64,000 nucleotides of DNA from Pseudobdellovibrionaceae bacterium. GTDB lineage: Bacteria > Bdellovibrionota > Bdellovibrionia > Bdellovibrionales > UBA1609. Below are positions 50,937 through 59,546 of the stretch, one piece after another (position 1 is the stretch's first letter; the number at the start of each line of letters is the position of its first letter). Where the stretch lies: positions 1,426,001 through 1,490,000 of the forward strand of contig CP060220.1 of NCBI GenBank assembly GCA_023898385.1, given 5' to 3'. The notes beneath the pieces are model-generated. The model had not been told where the DNA came from. It did not search any database and was given only the letters and a program-made list of their open reading frames with translations. A program made the position numbers and the translations under genes.

Positions 50937-53642
50937 CTAAAGCTCTCGTTGCACTTCTTCTTTAACAAATGCCTCAATGACGTCACCCACTTTTAGGTCA
51001 TTGAAGTTTTCAATTCCAATACCACATTCGTATCCCGCGGCTACCTCTTTGACGTCATCTTTAAATCGCTTCAGGCTGCTGAATTTTCCTTCGTAAACCA
51101 CTCGACCATTCCGCACGAGTCGCAACAGATCCGCTCGATTGATTTTACCATCAGTGACGCTACAGCCGGCAATCACTCCCACCTTTGGCACGGTGAAGGT
51201 CTCGCGAACCTCTGCCGAACCTTTGGATTTCTCGACAATATCAGGTTGCAACAGACCTGAAAGGGCTTTTTTCACATCATCGATAAGCTCATAGATGATC
51301 GTGTAGGTTTTGACTTCCACACCCTTTTCTTTAGCTATACGTTGAGCCGTGGTGTCAGGGCGAACGTTGAATCCGATGACAATCCCACCGGCGGTCGACG
51401 CTAGCAGCACGTCTGATTCACTGATTCCGCCAACGCCCGAGTGAATCACTTTCACTTTGACTTCGTCGGTGCTTTCTTTCTCAAACATGCCCTTTACGGC
51501 TTCGTTACTTCCCGCCACATCCGACTTTAAAACCACTGGCAATTCTTGCAGGCTACCTGTTTTTACTTTTGAAAACAGGTCTTCCAACGACATCTTGGAA
51601 TTTGGTGTCTCAACCAATCCGTCCATTTGCTTTCGAGCATCCGAAATTTCTCTTGCTGCAGCTTCATCTTTACACACATCAAATCGATCGCCGGCCGCCG
51701 GAGCTTCGGGCAGACCCAAGATCTCCACGGGGTCGCCAGGCTCTGCTGATTTTACATTCTTACCCTGATCATTGATCATCGCCCGTATGCGACCAGCCAC
51801 TTTACCTGCCACCACGGATTGACCCACTGTCACCGTGCCATCTTGTACAAGCAGTGTAGCCACAGCACCTCGCCCCTTTTCTAAGCGGCTTTCGATAACC
51901 AAACCGGTACCCGATCTCTTTGGATTGGCTCTGAGCTCAGCCATTTCAGCAAGTAAGTGGAGTTGCTCCAGTAACTCTTTAATGCCATCACCTTTGAGGG
52001 CCGAAACATGACAAAAAATGGTGTTACCTCCCCACTCTTCAGGAACTATTTCGTGCTCCGTTAACTCTTGCTTCACTTTGTCTGGATTGGCACCAGGCCG
52101 ATCCATTTTGTTAACCGCGACAATAATTGGAACGCCGGCCGCTTTGGCGTGATTGATCGCTTCCACTGTTTGCGGCATAACTCCGTCATCAGCGGCGACC
52201 ACTATAACGGCAATGTCTGTGGCCGTGGCGCCTCGGGCCCGCATGGCAGTAAAGGCCTCGTGGCCTGGAGTATCTAAAAATGTGATAAACGCACCATCAT
52301 CGAGCTGAACTTTGTATGCACCAATGTGCTGGGTGATCCCGCCGGCTTCTTTAGCGGCCACATTGGCTTTTCGAATTGAGTCTAAAAGAGTTGTCTTTCC
52401 GTGATCCACATGGCCCATAACAGTGACCACGGGAGGGCGGATAACTCTTTCTGCATCAAGTTCGCCAAAGGCGGTGGCTCCCACTAGGTCATCCACAGAA
52501 CGATGTACGTTTTCGGCCTCAAAGCCAAATTCGCCAACGGTCAATGCCACTGTATCAAAATCTAAAACCGTGTTTAAATTGGCCATCACACCGCTTGTCA
52601 TTAATTTCTTAATAAGCTGCGGACCTTTTACGCCTATCTCTTGTGCTAAGTCTGAAACAGTAATGGTCTCATGCACCTTCACCATTCGCTTAGATGCCTT
52701 TGGTGTGGTGATTTGGGTCTTCTTGAAGTCGCCGCGAAGGTTTGCCCGTTTCTTTTTGGGCTGAAATATCACTTCGCGCTTTCTGAAGTCTGCAGCTTTA
52801 AAATTCTGGGAGGGCACTTCTTTTGTGGTGGCTCCGACTTTCTTTTTTGGACGCTCTTCTTTTTTACGATCCGAATCACGAGATTGGTCTGGCTCAACAA
52901 ACTGAGGCATCGGTGCCACAAAACCCGTTCGTATTCCTCGGGCTGGGCCACTGCTGGCTGGCCGCGGCGGACGCGAGTCCGATCGGCCGGCTGGCGCTCC
53001 TGTTGTGCCGCGAACTTTTGATAGATCCATTCGACCCACGATGCGACCACCACCGGCACGGGGTACCGACTTTGATTCATCAGTTGTGGCTTCCGCCTCA
53101 GAGGCCGCTACCAAGTTTCCGGTGGCTTGGTCCCCGGCTTCGATTTGCTCTGGTGCGATCTCGTTTTCTTCGCCCGCGAGAGCTGCCGCTTTTCTAGCTG
53201 CCAGCTCAGCGGCTTTTTGAGCGGCTTCCGCTTGTGCTGCGGCCTCGGCCTCAGGAGAATGAGCGGCTTTTCTTCGGATCACTGCCCGCTTCCTTGCCGC
53301 TGTTTTCTTCGTCGTTGCCGCCGGTTTAGCTTCTACAGCTTTTGCCTCAGCCTCTACCGAGGCCTTGGTCGTGACTTTTTTAACGACTTTTTTAGTCACC
53401 GCTTTCTTTTTCGCAACCTTTTTGGCCGCTGCCTTTTTGGCGACCTTTTTCTTGGCCGTTTTCTTTTTGGTTTTTGGTGCCTTTTCTGCATCAAGGCGAT
53501 CACGAATATCAGAGACTAAATCTTCAGTTAAAGCCGCCATATGGCTCTTTACCGGCAGATTCCATTCTTTGATCTTGTCCATTAGAGCTATTGTTTCCAT
53601 CCCAAGCTCTTTGGCGAATTCATAAACTTTTGGCTGACTCAC
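50937..53642 (-). CDS. infB: Translation initiation factor IF-2
   Basis: This GTPase brings initiator tRNA to the 30S subunit. The 901-residue product begins with an IF2-N domain (VYEFAKELGMETIALMDKIK). A long Lys/Ala-rich linker follows (residues about 60-300, for example KKKVAKKAAAKKVAKKK), with a glycine/arginine patch, and then a second IF2-N domain (VSDLAQEIGVKGPQLIKKLM). The G domain has GHVDHGKTTLLDSI, DTPGHEAF and VNKMD; domains II-IV follow. Located in the nusA-infB-truB operon. Confidence 0.97.
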   Translation of the reverse strand: MSQPKVYEFAKELGMETIALMDKIKEWNLPVKSHMAALTEDLVSDIRDRLDAEKAPKTKKKTAKKKVAKKAAAKKVAKKKAVTKKVVKKVTTKASVEAEAKAVEAKPAATTKKTAARKRAVIRRKAAHSPEAEAAAQAEAAQKAAELAARKAAALAGEENEIAPEQIEAGDQATGNLVAASEAEATTDESKSVPRAGGGRIVGRMDLSKVRGTTGAPAGRSDSRPPRPASSGPARGIRTGFVAPMPQFVEPDQSRDSDRKKEERPKKKVGATTKEVPSQNFKAADFRKREVIFQPKKKRANLRGDFKKTQITTPKASKRMVKVHETITVSDLAQEIGVKGPQLIKKLMTSGVMANLNTVLDFDTVALTVGEFGFEAENVHRSVDDLVGATAFGELDAERVIRPPVVTVMGHVDHGKTTLLDSIRKANVAAKEAGGITQHIGAYKVQLDDGAFITFLDTPGHEAFTAMRARGATATDIAVIVVAADDGVMPQTVEAINHAKAAGVPIIVAVNKMDRPGANPDKVKQELTEHEIVPEEWGGNTIFCHVSALKGDGIKELLEQLHLLAEMAELRANPKRSGTGLVIESRLEKGRGAVATLLVQDGTVTVGQSVVAGKVAGRIRAMINDQGKNVKSAEPGDPVEILGLPEAPAAGDRFDVCKDEAAAREISDARKQMDGLVETPNSKMSLEDLFSKVKTGSLQELPVVLKSDVAGSNEAVKGMFEKESTDEVKVKVIHSGVGGISESDVLLASTAGGIVIGFNVRPDTTAQRIAKEKGVEVKTYTIIYELIDDVKKALSGLLQPDIVEKSKGSAEVRETFTVPKVGVIAGCSVTDGKINRADLLRLVRNGRVVYEGKFSSLKRFKDDVKEVAAGYECGIGIENFNDLKVGDVIEAFVKEEVQREL

Positions 53643-53707
53643 TCATTCTCCTCGTATTCAATACCTGAACCTTTAATGCTCTTCTCTTCACCACCAACCC
53701 ATATAAA

Positions 53708-55153
53708 TTAACTTGTTGGCACACTCGCGGTTTCGTCAGAATTTCCTGACTGATTTTCGTTTGCTTCTTCTTTGTTGAGTTGTTCAAGCTCCTCTTTCAG
53801 TCGCTCTTCAGCCTGACTCTTAGCACTGCCCTCTCGGCTCTCCGTAGCAGCGGCCTTGGCAGGAGCCGATGGTATTTCTTTGCCTTCCTGCTGGTACTGT
53901 TCCAGCAGGGTCTTCGCTGTCTGAATCAATGCTTCCGCTTTTTCAGGGACATCGTAACCCGGAATATTCATGATATCCTCAACTGCGGCGTCAGCAATGG
54001 CCGGGAACGATCCGAATCCTGATTGAAAAATATTTTGCGCCATAGTCTCTGTCATTCCAGGCATCAGCATTAAGTTGAAAATAGATTCCGCCGCTCGCGC
54101 TTGAGCATTAGATTCAGAAAGAATATCCAATTTCCAACCCGTCAGTTTGGCCGCCAAACGGACATTCTGCCCTTTTCTGCCAATGGCAAGGCTCAATTGG
54201 TGATCGGGCACAACCACTTCCATTTCGGCACTCCCATCATCCACAAACACTTTCGAAATTTCTGCCGGAGCTAAGGCGTTGCAAACAAAACGAGTGGGTT
54301 CTTCTTCCCAGTTCACGATGTCGATTTTTTCGCCTCGTAACTCCTGGACAATGTTCTGAACCCGACTGCCTTTCATTCCCACGCAGGCTCCCACTGGATC
54401 AACAGAAGAGTCTTTCGTTCGTACTGCAATCTTTGCACGCTGCCCCGGCTCTCGAGCCGCAGCCACGATTTCAACAATTCCATCGTAAATTTCTGGAACT
54501 TCAATTTCGAATAATTTCATCAGGTATCGTTCATCCGCTCGCGACATAATGATTTGCGGACCACGAGTCGTCTGCCTAACGTCAGCAATGTATCCTTGAA
54601 GGCGATCACCAGGCTTATACATTTCTCCAGGAATCTGCTCTCTTGGTGGAATGTAAGCTTCTGTTCGGCCAAGATCTACCACTATCGCTCCACGCTCCAC
54701 ACGTCTGGCTATGCCTGAGGCAATTTCCCCTTTGCGTTGTTCAAATTCGCTAAAAATAATATCTCTTTCGGCATCTCTCACTCGCTGGGTAATGATTTGT
54801 TTTGCAGTTTGTGCGGCAATTCGCCCCAAACCCGTTGTTTCCAACTTTATACCGATGGAGTCTTGCACCTGTGCTTCGGGATCTAGTTCCAGGGCGTCTG
54901 TTAGCTTGATCTCCACTTCTTCGTCGATGAAATCTTTATCTTCAACAACTTCTTTGAATTCAAAAAGTTCTACTTCACCTGACTCTTCATTGTATTGGGC
55001 TTCAATGTCTCTGTAGGTGCCCCACTTTTTACGGGCTGCAACAAGCATACCTTGCACCACTGCATCTACCACAATCTGCTTGTCGATCCCTTTGTCTTTG
55101 CCTACTTGTTCGATCATCCGACTCAAGTCAGAGAACACATTATCTGCCGCCAT
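53708..55153 (-). CDS. nusA: Transcription termination/antitermination factor NusA
   Basis: It binds RNA polymerase and nascent RNA. The 481-residue product has the N-terminal polymerase-binding domain, an S1 domain (GIARRVERGAIVVDLGRTEA, PGDRLQGYIADVRQT) and two KH domains (VGACVGMKGSRVQNIVQELR and LAIGRKGQNVRLAAKLTG). A helix-hairpin-helix-like C-terminal repeat follows (DIMNIPGYDVPEKAEALI) and then an acidic, Gln-rich tail. It lies 2 bp after rimP. Confidence 0.97.
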   Translation of the reverse strand: MAADNVFSDLSRMIEQVGKDKGIDKQIVVDAVVQGMLVAARKKWGTYRDIEAQYNEESGEVELFEFKEVVEDKDFIDEEVEIKLTDALELDPEAQVQDSIGIKLETTGLGRIAAQTAKQIITQRVRDAERDIIFSEFEQRKGEIASGIARRVERGAIVVDLGRTEAYIPPREQIPGEMYKPGDRLQGYIADVRQTTRGPQIIMSRADERYLMKLFEIEVPEIYDGIVEIVAAAREPGQRAKIAVRTKDSSVDPVGACVGMKGSRVQNIVQELRGEKIDIVNWEEEPTRFVCNALAPAEISKVFVDDGSAEMEVVVPDHQLSLAIGRKGQNVRLAAKLTGWKLDILSESNAQARAAESIFNLMLMPGMTETMAQNIFQSGFGSFPAIADAAVEDIMNIPGYDVPEKAEALIQTAKTLLEQYQQEGKEIPSAPAKAAATESREGSAKSQAEERLKEELEQLNKEEANENQSGNSDETASVPTS

Positions 55154-55155
55154 GA

Positions 55156-55722
55156 TTACCTCTTTTTCTTACCCTTAGCGCCCTTACCTGATTTATCTTT
55201 TTGTTTCTGATGCTTTTCACTCACTAATTCAAAAATAACATTAGCTCGATGAATCTGAGAAAAATCAATCTCCCATTCATTTTTTCCATCGCCTAAAACT
55301 ATGTGGTTTGGCTCTACCTTAAGCAGGCGCCCCTGCACTTGTTTTCGCCCCGCTTTTGCCGCCGCAGGTTCTGTACCATTTGGCACCACACCTGCATTTG
55401 TTCGAACCCGAATGGGTTGCCCCAATGCCTTTTCAAAATGCCACAGTTCTCGCAATGGTCGCTCTAAGCCCGGGCTTGAAACTTCAAGCTCGTAGCGACC
55501 ACCTGGAATCACATCTTCTACGTCGAGCATTAAACTCAACCCTCGCGAAACATTGGCACATTGATTCACGTTCACTGCGCCCTCTTCACTTTCAATAAAA
55601 AGCCGAAGAGTGCGGCCTCCACCAGCACCGACAAACTCCAAGTCGTACACTCGACAGCCTTCTCGAGCACTGACTTCACTAGCCATTTCCTTTATCTTTT
55701 CAATCGCTTGTGGCGCTAACAT
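55156..55722 (-). CDS. rimP: Ribosome maturation factor RimP
   Basis: It assists 30S maturation. The 188-residue product has the N-terminal domain with RVYDLEFVGAGGGRTLRLFIES and the diagnostic YELEVSSPGLERPL, then an SH3-like C-terminal domain and a Lys-rich tail (KQKDKSGKGAKGKKKR). First gene of the rimP-nusA-infB-truB-rpsO-pnp block. The Shine-Dalgarno signal is weak, and a 10-bp hairpin lies 20 nt upstream of the start. Confidence 0.94.
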   Translation of the reverse strand: MLAPQAIEKIKEMASEVSAREGCRVYDLEFVGAGGGRTLRLFIESEEGAVNVNQCANVSRGLSLMLDVEDVIPGGRYELEVSSPGLERPLRELWHFEKALGQPIRVRTNAGVVPNGTEPAAAKAGRKQVQGRLLKVEPNHIVLGDGKNEWEIDFSQIHRANVIFELVSEKHQKQKDKSGKGAKGKKKR

Positions 55723-55741
55723 GTATGGATCTCAATAGTCC

Positions 55742-55766
55742 TTTTGGAGGGCTACCCCCTCCAAAA
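55742..55766 (-). promoter_or_regulatory. Leader hairpin before rimP
   Basis: TTTTGGAGGG and CCCTCCAAAA form a perfect 10-bp stem with a 5-nt loop in the rimP leader, directly after the upstream terminator. It could be part of an attenuation or processing signal; no alternative pairing was worked out. Confidence 0.35.
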
Positions 55767-55796
55767 CAAAAAAAAGAGGGCCAGTTATGGCCCTCT
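55765..55796 (-). terminator. Intrinsic terminator of the rimI-like transcript
   Basis: On the minus strand AGAGGGCCA-TAAC-TGGCCCTCT is followed by TTTTTTTTG. This is a textbook terminator, about 30 bp after the acetyltransferase stop. Confidence 0.9.
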
Positions 55797-55827
55797 ACGT
55801 CATAAGGTAGATAACAAAGTTCGAACC

Positions 55828-56280
55828 CTATGGCAAGCAGGAGAAAGAATATAAATAAGCATCGCCTCCGTCGGCATAGTAACCGGGCCGCTGTCCCACC
55901 TGGGTAAACCCTTGCTCGCGATAAAAAGCCTGGGCGCCCTGATTTTCAGCATGAACTTCAAGCCAAATCACATCTTTTGCCGTCAACCCCGCATTGAGAT
56001 GCAAAAAAAGTTGGGACATGTGACCCTGATGACGCTCCTGGTAATGAGTGGCCAAAAGGGACACCTCAAAGACTTCCGGGGCCACCTTACGGTAGCAGAG
56101 AAACGCGATCAGCTCCCCGGCTTTTCGTACGCCAAGGGTTTTCGACTCACGCAGCTCTTGTTCAATTTTTGGCAAGGTCCAACTTTTAAGACCATCTCGG
56201 TGGGGCTTGTGAGACTGCAAGATTTCAAAGACCCTTGGGGCATCTTTAACAGCCAAGGGCTCAAAGGAGCTGCCTGACAT
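55828..56280 (-). CDS. GNAT acetyltransferase (RimI-like)
   Basis: The 150-residue product has the acetyl-CoA binding motif in VSLLATHYQERHQGHMSQLFLHL (pattern Q/R-x-x-G-x), the segment VIWLEVHAENQGAQAFYREQGF and YLYSF near the end. That is the layout of RimI, the ribosomal protein S18 N-terminal acetyltransferase; the family is broad, so the substrate is uncertain. ATG directly follows the stop of the SurA-like gene. A strong terminator follows. Confidence 0.75.
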   Translation of the reverse strand: MSGSSFEPLAVKDAPRVFEILQSHKPHRDGLKSWTLPKIEQELRESKTLGVRKAGELIAFLCYRKVAPEVFEVSLLATHYQERHQGHMSQLFLHLNAGLTAKDVIWLEVHAENQGAQAFYREQGFTQVGQRPGYYADGGDAYLYSFSCLP

Positions 56281-56931
56281 TTATTTTCCCTGCACGTAGG
56301 ATTTCACGTGATACTTTGATTGCAGCAAATCAAACCATTCTTTGAGACGGCTATCCACTTGTTGCCGACGCAAAAAAGACTTGATGCTGGATTTGAATTT
56401 TTCAAAGGGCAAGTTTCCAAATTTCAAACGGTTTTCATCAAAATATCGACGCGCTTCTGTATCTGTGATCGGTACCGCCGCCGCCTGCACCTTAAATTGA
56501 ATCAATTGCTTTGATCGAAGCTTTCTCTGCACCAAACTTTCAAGCTCGGCATCCGTCACCTGAAGGGCTTTCCAAGGCTTTGCTGCTTTAACCGCATCTT
56601 TGACTTTTTTTATAGCTGTCGCTTGCTGCTGACTGCCTGCCGTTGCGGCCTCAAAGTTTTCAGCTTCTAGGGCCACCGCCCACTCTAAAAGTGTATTTGA
56701 TAGGGCTTGAGAAAATTCATTTGAGGCATCACCCAACCACTGAGGGGGCCGCCCCTTTTTTCCGTAGAGAACCGATTCCACGACGTAATTGATCTTCACT
56801 TCCCGGCTAGTCACTACGTGGTCCATCACGCGCCCAGCACTAAAAGCCAAAAGATCACTTGACACCGCGGCGTCAGAACTCCCGCCCCACAGATTTAAGA
56901 TTATTAAAATTCCCCAAAGAATTTGAATCAT
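56281..56931 (-). CDS. Exported SurA/PrsA-like chaperone without a PPIase domain
   Basis: The 216-residue product has an N-terminal hydrophobic signal (ILWGILIILNLWGGSSDA). The helical core begins RVMDHVVTSREVKINYVVESVL, which resembles SurA-type N-terminal domains. The end (ITDTEARRYFDENRLKFG, FEKFKSSIKSFLRRQQVDSRLKEWFDLL) also matches that family. The parvulin domain that usually sits in between is absent. A periplasmic folding role is inferred. It abuts the rimI-like gene. Confidence 0.6.
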   Translation of the reverse strand: MIQILWGILIILNLWGGSSDAAVSSDLLAFSAGRVMDHVVTSREVKINYVVESVLYGKKGRPPQWLGDASNEFSQALSNTLLEWAVALEAENFEAATAGSQQQATAIKKVKDAVKAAKPWKALQVTDAELESLVQRKLRSKQLIQFKVQAAAVPITDTEARRYFDENRLKFGNLPFEKFKSSIKSFLRRQQVDSRLKEWFDLLQSKYHVKSYVQGK

Positions 56932-56968
56932 TTAGTTAAACTACCACTCGGGCAGGGCTCTGCCCATA

Positions 56969-57000
56969 AAAAAAAACCGGACTCTGAGATCAGAGTCCGG
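56969..57000 (-). terminator. Intrinsic terminator of the barrel protein gene
   Basis: On the minus strand CCGGACTCTGA and TCAGAGTCCGG form an 11-bp stem with a 2-nt centre, followed by nine T, about 48 bp after the stop at 57048. A second small hairpin (GGGCAG/CTGCCC, 56950-56965) follows. Confidence 0.9.
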
Positions 57001-57047
57001 CAGGTCAGAGGAAAACCGTCAATAGTCGGTCATTTTTGCAACATGAA

Positions 57048-58166
57048 CTAGAAACGAGCTTTGGCTGTTACCGAAAGAATCCAATAGTCCGTTTCTTGTA
57101 GCATGTAGCGAGCACCCGTAAAAGTAGCCTGGTTCCAGTAATCATTAGAATCGGACCAGTTATCTATATTCATGTAATACTTAAAGCTTCCGCCCAATGA
57201 AAACGATCGCGAAAGCTTCACATCGGCACCACCCACTATCCCAAAATCAAGGGCCGACGTATTGTAGCTGGTGTCGTAGGGCGATCCACTGTTGTAAGCC
57301 GCAGTTGGCCCATAGCCTGAGCCATAACTATCTTTGTACTTGCGGTAAGTGTAACTCAACACTCCGCCCGCATAGGGCTGAAACGTTCCACGAGTGAAGT
57401 AAAATATTCCGCCACCTTCCATATTGTACTGGTCTACTTTTTCTTTCGCCCAACTATAACCATAATTCTGAATCTCAAATTTTGAGTACGTGAAACCACC
57501 AGTCACCGCAAAATTGCGGTCGATGTTATAGTCACCGGTAACACCCAATGCGATATCACCATCGATTTTAAAGGGCAGGTCCCCAGAATAATTGGGCAAC
57601 CCCAAGCTTCCACCCATAGCGAAGTACTCTGCGCTTTTGGCTTTGATGGCCGCTTCGACTATCTCGCTTGATTCTGTGACCTCTACCACGGGCTGCGGAA
57701 CCACCTGCTGCGGAGCCACGGCAACGACACCCACTTGGTTATTGCTTATTGTTGTGGTCTGCGCCTGGACACCCACCGTGTTTACAGACTCGTCTCCGAA
57801 GGCCGCGCCAAATATTCGCTCAGACCGCCGCCTTTCATCTTCCATGCGATCTTTTTCAAGACGCTCTACAATCTTTTGCTCAGTGGCCAACTCCGCCTCT
57901 TGACGTTTTCTGCGCATCTCGTCACCCGAGCCGCGGACGAGTGGAGCTGCTTCCACATATGTTGTTGGCTGCGTCACCACCTGTGCCGTGGGCTGTGCGG
58001 GCTGAATAATTACCATGCCCTGTGCGCGCGTGTTTACGGGGGTTTCTGCTAGAATCTCCCGTTGTAGGTCTGCATCTAATATTTCTTGATTATATGCTGG
58101 CTCCACTTGGGCCCATGAAACGGCGCTAACCAGCAACAAACCCATACCGACGATTTGATTTTTCAT
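57048..58166 (-). CDS. Outer-membrane protein with coiled-coil N-terminal region
   Basis: The 372-residue product has a signal peptide (IVGMGLLLVSAVSWAQ), a Pro/Gln/Val-rich stretch, and a charged helical segment (EMRRKRQEAELATEQKIVER, residues about 65-95). The last 190 residues look like an eight-stranded barrel (DIALGVTGDYNIDRNFAVTGG, YAGGVLSYTYRKYKD, SLGGSFKYYMNIDNW), ending VTAKARF with a terminal Phe. GGAGG lies 8 nt before ATG 58166; the open frame to 58379 is unused. Probably an OmpA-like structural porin; unproven. Confidence 0.7.
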   Translation of the reverse strand: MKNQIVGMGLLLVSAVSWAQVEPAYNQEILDADLQREILAETPVNTRAQGMVIIQPAQPTAQVVTQPTTYVEAAPLVRGSGDEMRRKRQEAELATEQKIVERLEKDRMEDERRRSERIFGAAFGDESVNTVGVQAQTTTISNNQVGVVAVAPQQVVPQPVVEVTESSEIVEAAIKAKSAEYFAMGGSLGLPNYSGDLPFKIDGDIALGVTGDYNIDRNFAVTGGFTYSKFEIQNYGYSWAKEKVDQYNMEGGGIFYFTRGTFQPYAGGVLSYTYRKYKDSYGSGYGPTAAYNSGSPYDTSYNTSALDFGIVGGADVKLSRSFSLGGSFKYYMNIDNWSDSNDYWNQATFTGARYMLQETDYWILSVTAKARF

Positions 58167-58419
58167 TGTATTTTCCTCCATCTCTTGCCCCAAATGGGAC
58201 AAAACGTACTTCCAACCTTGACTGCACCTACAGCAACTTGTATGCCGCAATACGTCCAAGCCATTTGCGTCATAACTCCTTGAAATGGCCGGCTTTTGGC
58301 AGACCCTGAAGTTCTTACACGTTGTCGAACTCCAAAACAGAACTTGAAAAATCTTCTTGAGTTGCTCGGCGGCCTTCATTACATTCGCACCCGTTTGTAA
58401 TTAAAAACTAAATGCAAAT

Positions 58420-58506
58420 GGCTTCTTGGCGGAATTGGTAGACGCGCTGGATTCAAAATCCAGTGGGGGCAACCCCATCCGAGTTCGAGTCTCGGAGAGG
58501 CCACCA
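58420..58506 (+). tRNA. tRNA-Leu (anticodon CAA)
   Basis: A complete class II cloverleaf. The acceptor GGCTTCT pairs with AGAGGCC (one G-U). The D arm is GGCGGAATTGGTAGACGC, and the anticodon stem CTGGA/TCCAG encloses TTCAAAA with anticodon CAA. A variable arm TGGGGGCAACCCCA and a T arm CCGAG/CTCGG around TTCGAGT follow, and CCA is encoded. It reads UUG codons. 58167-58419 upstream holds nothing else I can support. Confidence 0.97.
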
Positions 58507-58535
58507 TTTGTTAACAATATCAAGGAGTACGTCAC

Positions 58536-58934
58536 ATGTCCCAGAACTTTATTTCCACCCGACGCGGTTTTATTAAGTCTGCTTTTGTTGTCACCGGCGT
58601 TGCCGCTATTTCTTCTTTTATTGGCAAATCTGTGGCCTGGGCCTCAAAGACGCTCATTGATATGAGTAAAAAATCGGACCCGGTGGTTCAGCGAGTGGTC
58701 AAAACTTTATCTTATGTGGCTGACGCCAAAGACTTGGCAGGCCTAGTAAAAACCAATGGCGGAACTCTTGCCGAGAAAAAAGATAAAGCCGGAAAAGTAG
58801 TTCCTCCTGAAAAGCAGTATTGCATGAACTGCACGTTCTACACGGGCGATGATAAGCAAGGGGCCTGCGTGTTAATTCCTGAACACAACGTACACGCTCA
58901 CGGGTCTTGTGCCTCTTGGAATTCAAAAGTTTAA
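58536..58934 (+). CDS. Tat-exported high-potential iron-sulfur protein (HiPIP)
   Basis: The 132-residue product carries a twin-arginine signal (STRRGFIKSAFVVTGVAAIS) and four cysteines in the HiPIP pattern: YCMNC, QGACVL and HGSCASW. They would hold a 4Fe-4S cluster, folded before export by Tat. HiPIPs carry electrons in the periplasm, often to terminal oxidases or reaction centres. AAGGAG lies 9 nt before the ATG. It directly follows the tRNA gene. Confidence 0.88.
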   Translation: MSQNFISTRRGFIKSAFVVTGVAAISSFIGKSVAWASKTLIDMSKKSDPVVQRVVKTLSYVADAKDLAGLVKTNGGTLAEKKDKAGKVVPPEKQYCMNCTFYTGDDKQGACVLIPEHNVHAHGSCASWNSKV

Positions 58935-58976
58935 ATTGAATTTGAAATTAAATAATACCATTAAGGAGTCACAGCT

Positions 58977-59498
58977 ATGAAAGCCATCTTACGTCGGATA
59001 TTTTTCGCATTCACATTGTTACTGACGTCATCGGCTTGGGGGGCATCAGCCAGTGATACACTCTCCAAGTATGACCATTTTGCCAATTTAGGCGTGAGTT
59101 TCTCACGAGGTGGCCTGGCTTTAAGTGCCGACTATGAATATCCCATGCATCAAACCTTTGGGCTTGGCGGCTTTTTTCGTATGAACCAAAAGAGTGAAGA
59201 CCCAGCCGTCACTGGCGCCACGATGCTTGGGGCATTTATTCGCCCCCATTTTCATCGCCGTGGTTGGGACCTCTATGTGGCCCCCGGCTTTGGATTAATG
59301 ATGGTGGACGCACCCAGCACCGGTGAAGATGAAACGGCACTCGGGCCATCGATGGCCGTGGGACTCCTCTACCAACTCACTGACAGCATTGCTGTCGGCA
59401 GTGAATGGTTTATGGCCACGCCGTGGTTTGCCAGCAGCACTTTACGTGGCAACCAATTAGTGAACGACATCAATGCTCGGGTCCGCTTCGCGTTCTAG
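58977..59498 (+). CDS. Small outer-membrane beta-barrel protein
   Basis: The 173-residue product has a signal peptide (IFFAFTLLLTSSAWGA) and about eight strands: FANLGVSFSRGGLALSADYE, TFGLGGFFRMNQ, WDLYVAPGFGLMMV and MAVGLLYQLTDSIAVGSEWF. It ends NARVRFAF with a terminal Phe. Family unknown. GGAG precedes the ATG. Probably co-transcribed with the HiPIP gene 42 bp upstream. Confidence 0.68.
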   Translation: MKAILRRIFFAFTLLLTSSAWGASASDTLSKYDHFANLGVSFSRGGLALSADYEYPMHQTFGLGGFFRMNQKSEDPAVTGATMLGAFIRPHFHRRGWDLYVAPGFGLMMVDAPSTGEDETALGPSMAVGLLYQLTDSIAVGSEWFMATPWFASSTLRGNQLVNDINARVRFAF

Positions 59499-59520
59499 TT
59501 AATACTTGAGTCAATGAGGT

Positions 59521-59540
59521 CTCGCCTCCTTGGAGGCGAG
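59521..59540. terminator. Hairpin between convergent genes
   Basis: CTCGCCTCC-TT-GGAGGCGAG is a perfect 9-bp stem placed between the two stop codons. No T-run follows on either strand, so it may stabilise 3' ends rather than terminate by itself. Confidence 0.4.
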
Positions 59541-59546
59541 CGCCCG

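Noticed and set aside
52671..53519. Several plus-strand ORFs opposite infB
   Set aside because: They mirror the Lys/Ala-rich linker of IF-2 and show the low-complexity composition expected of an antisense shadow.
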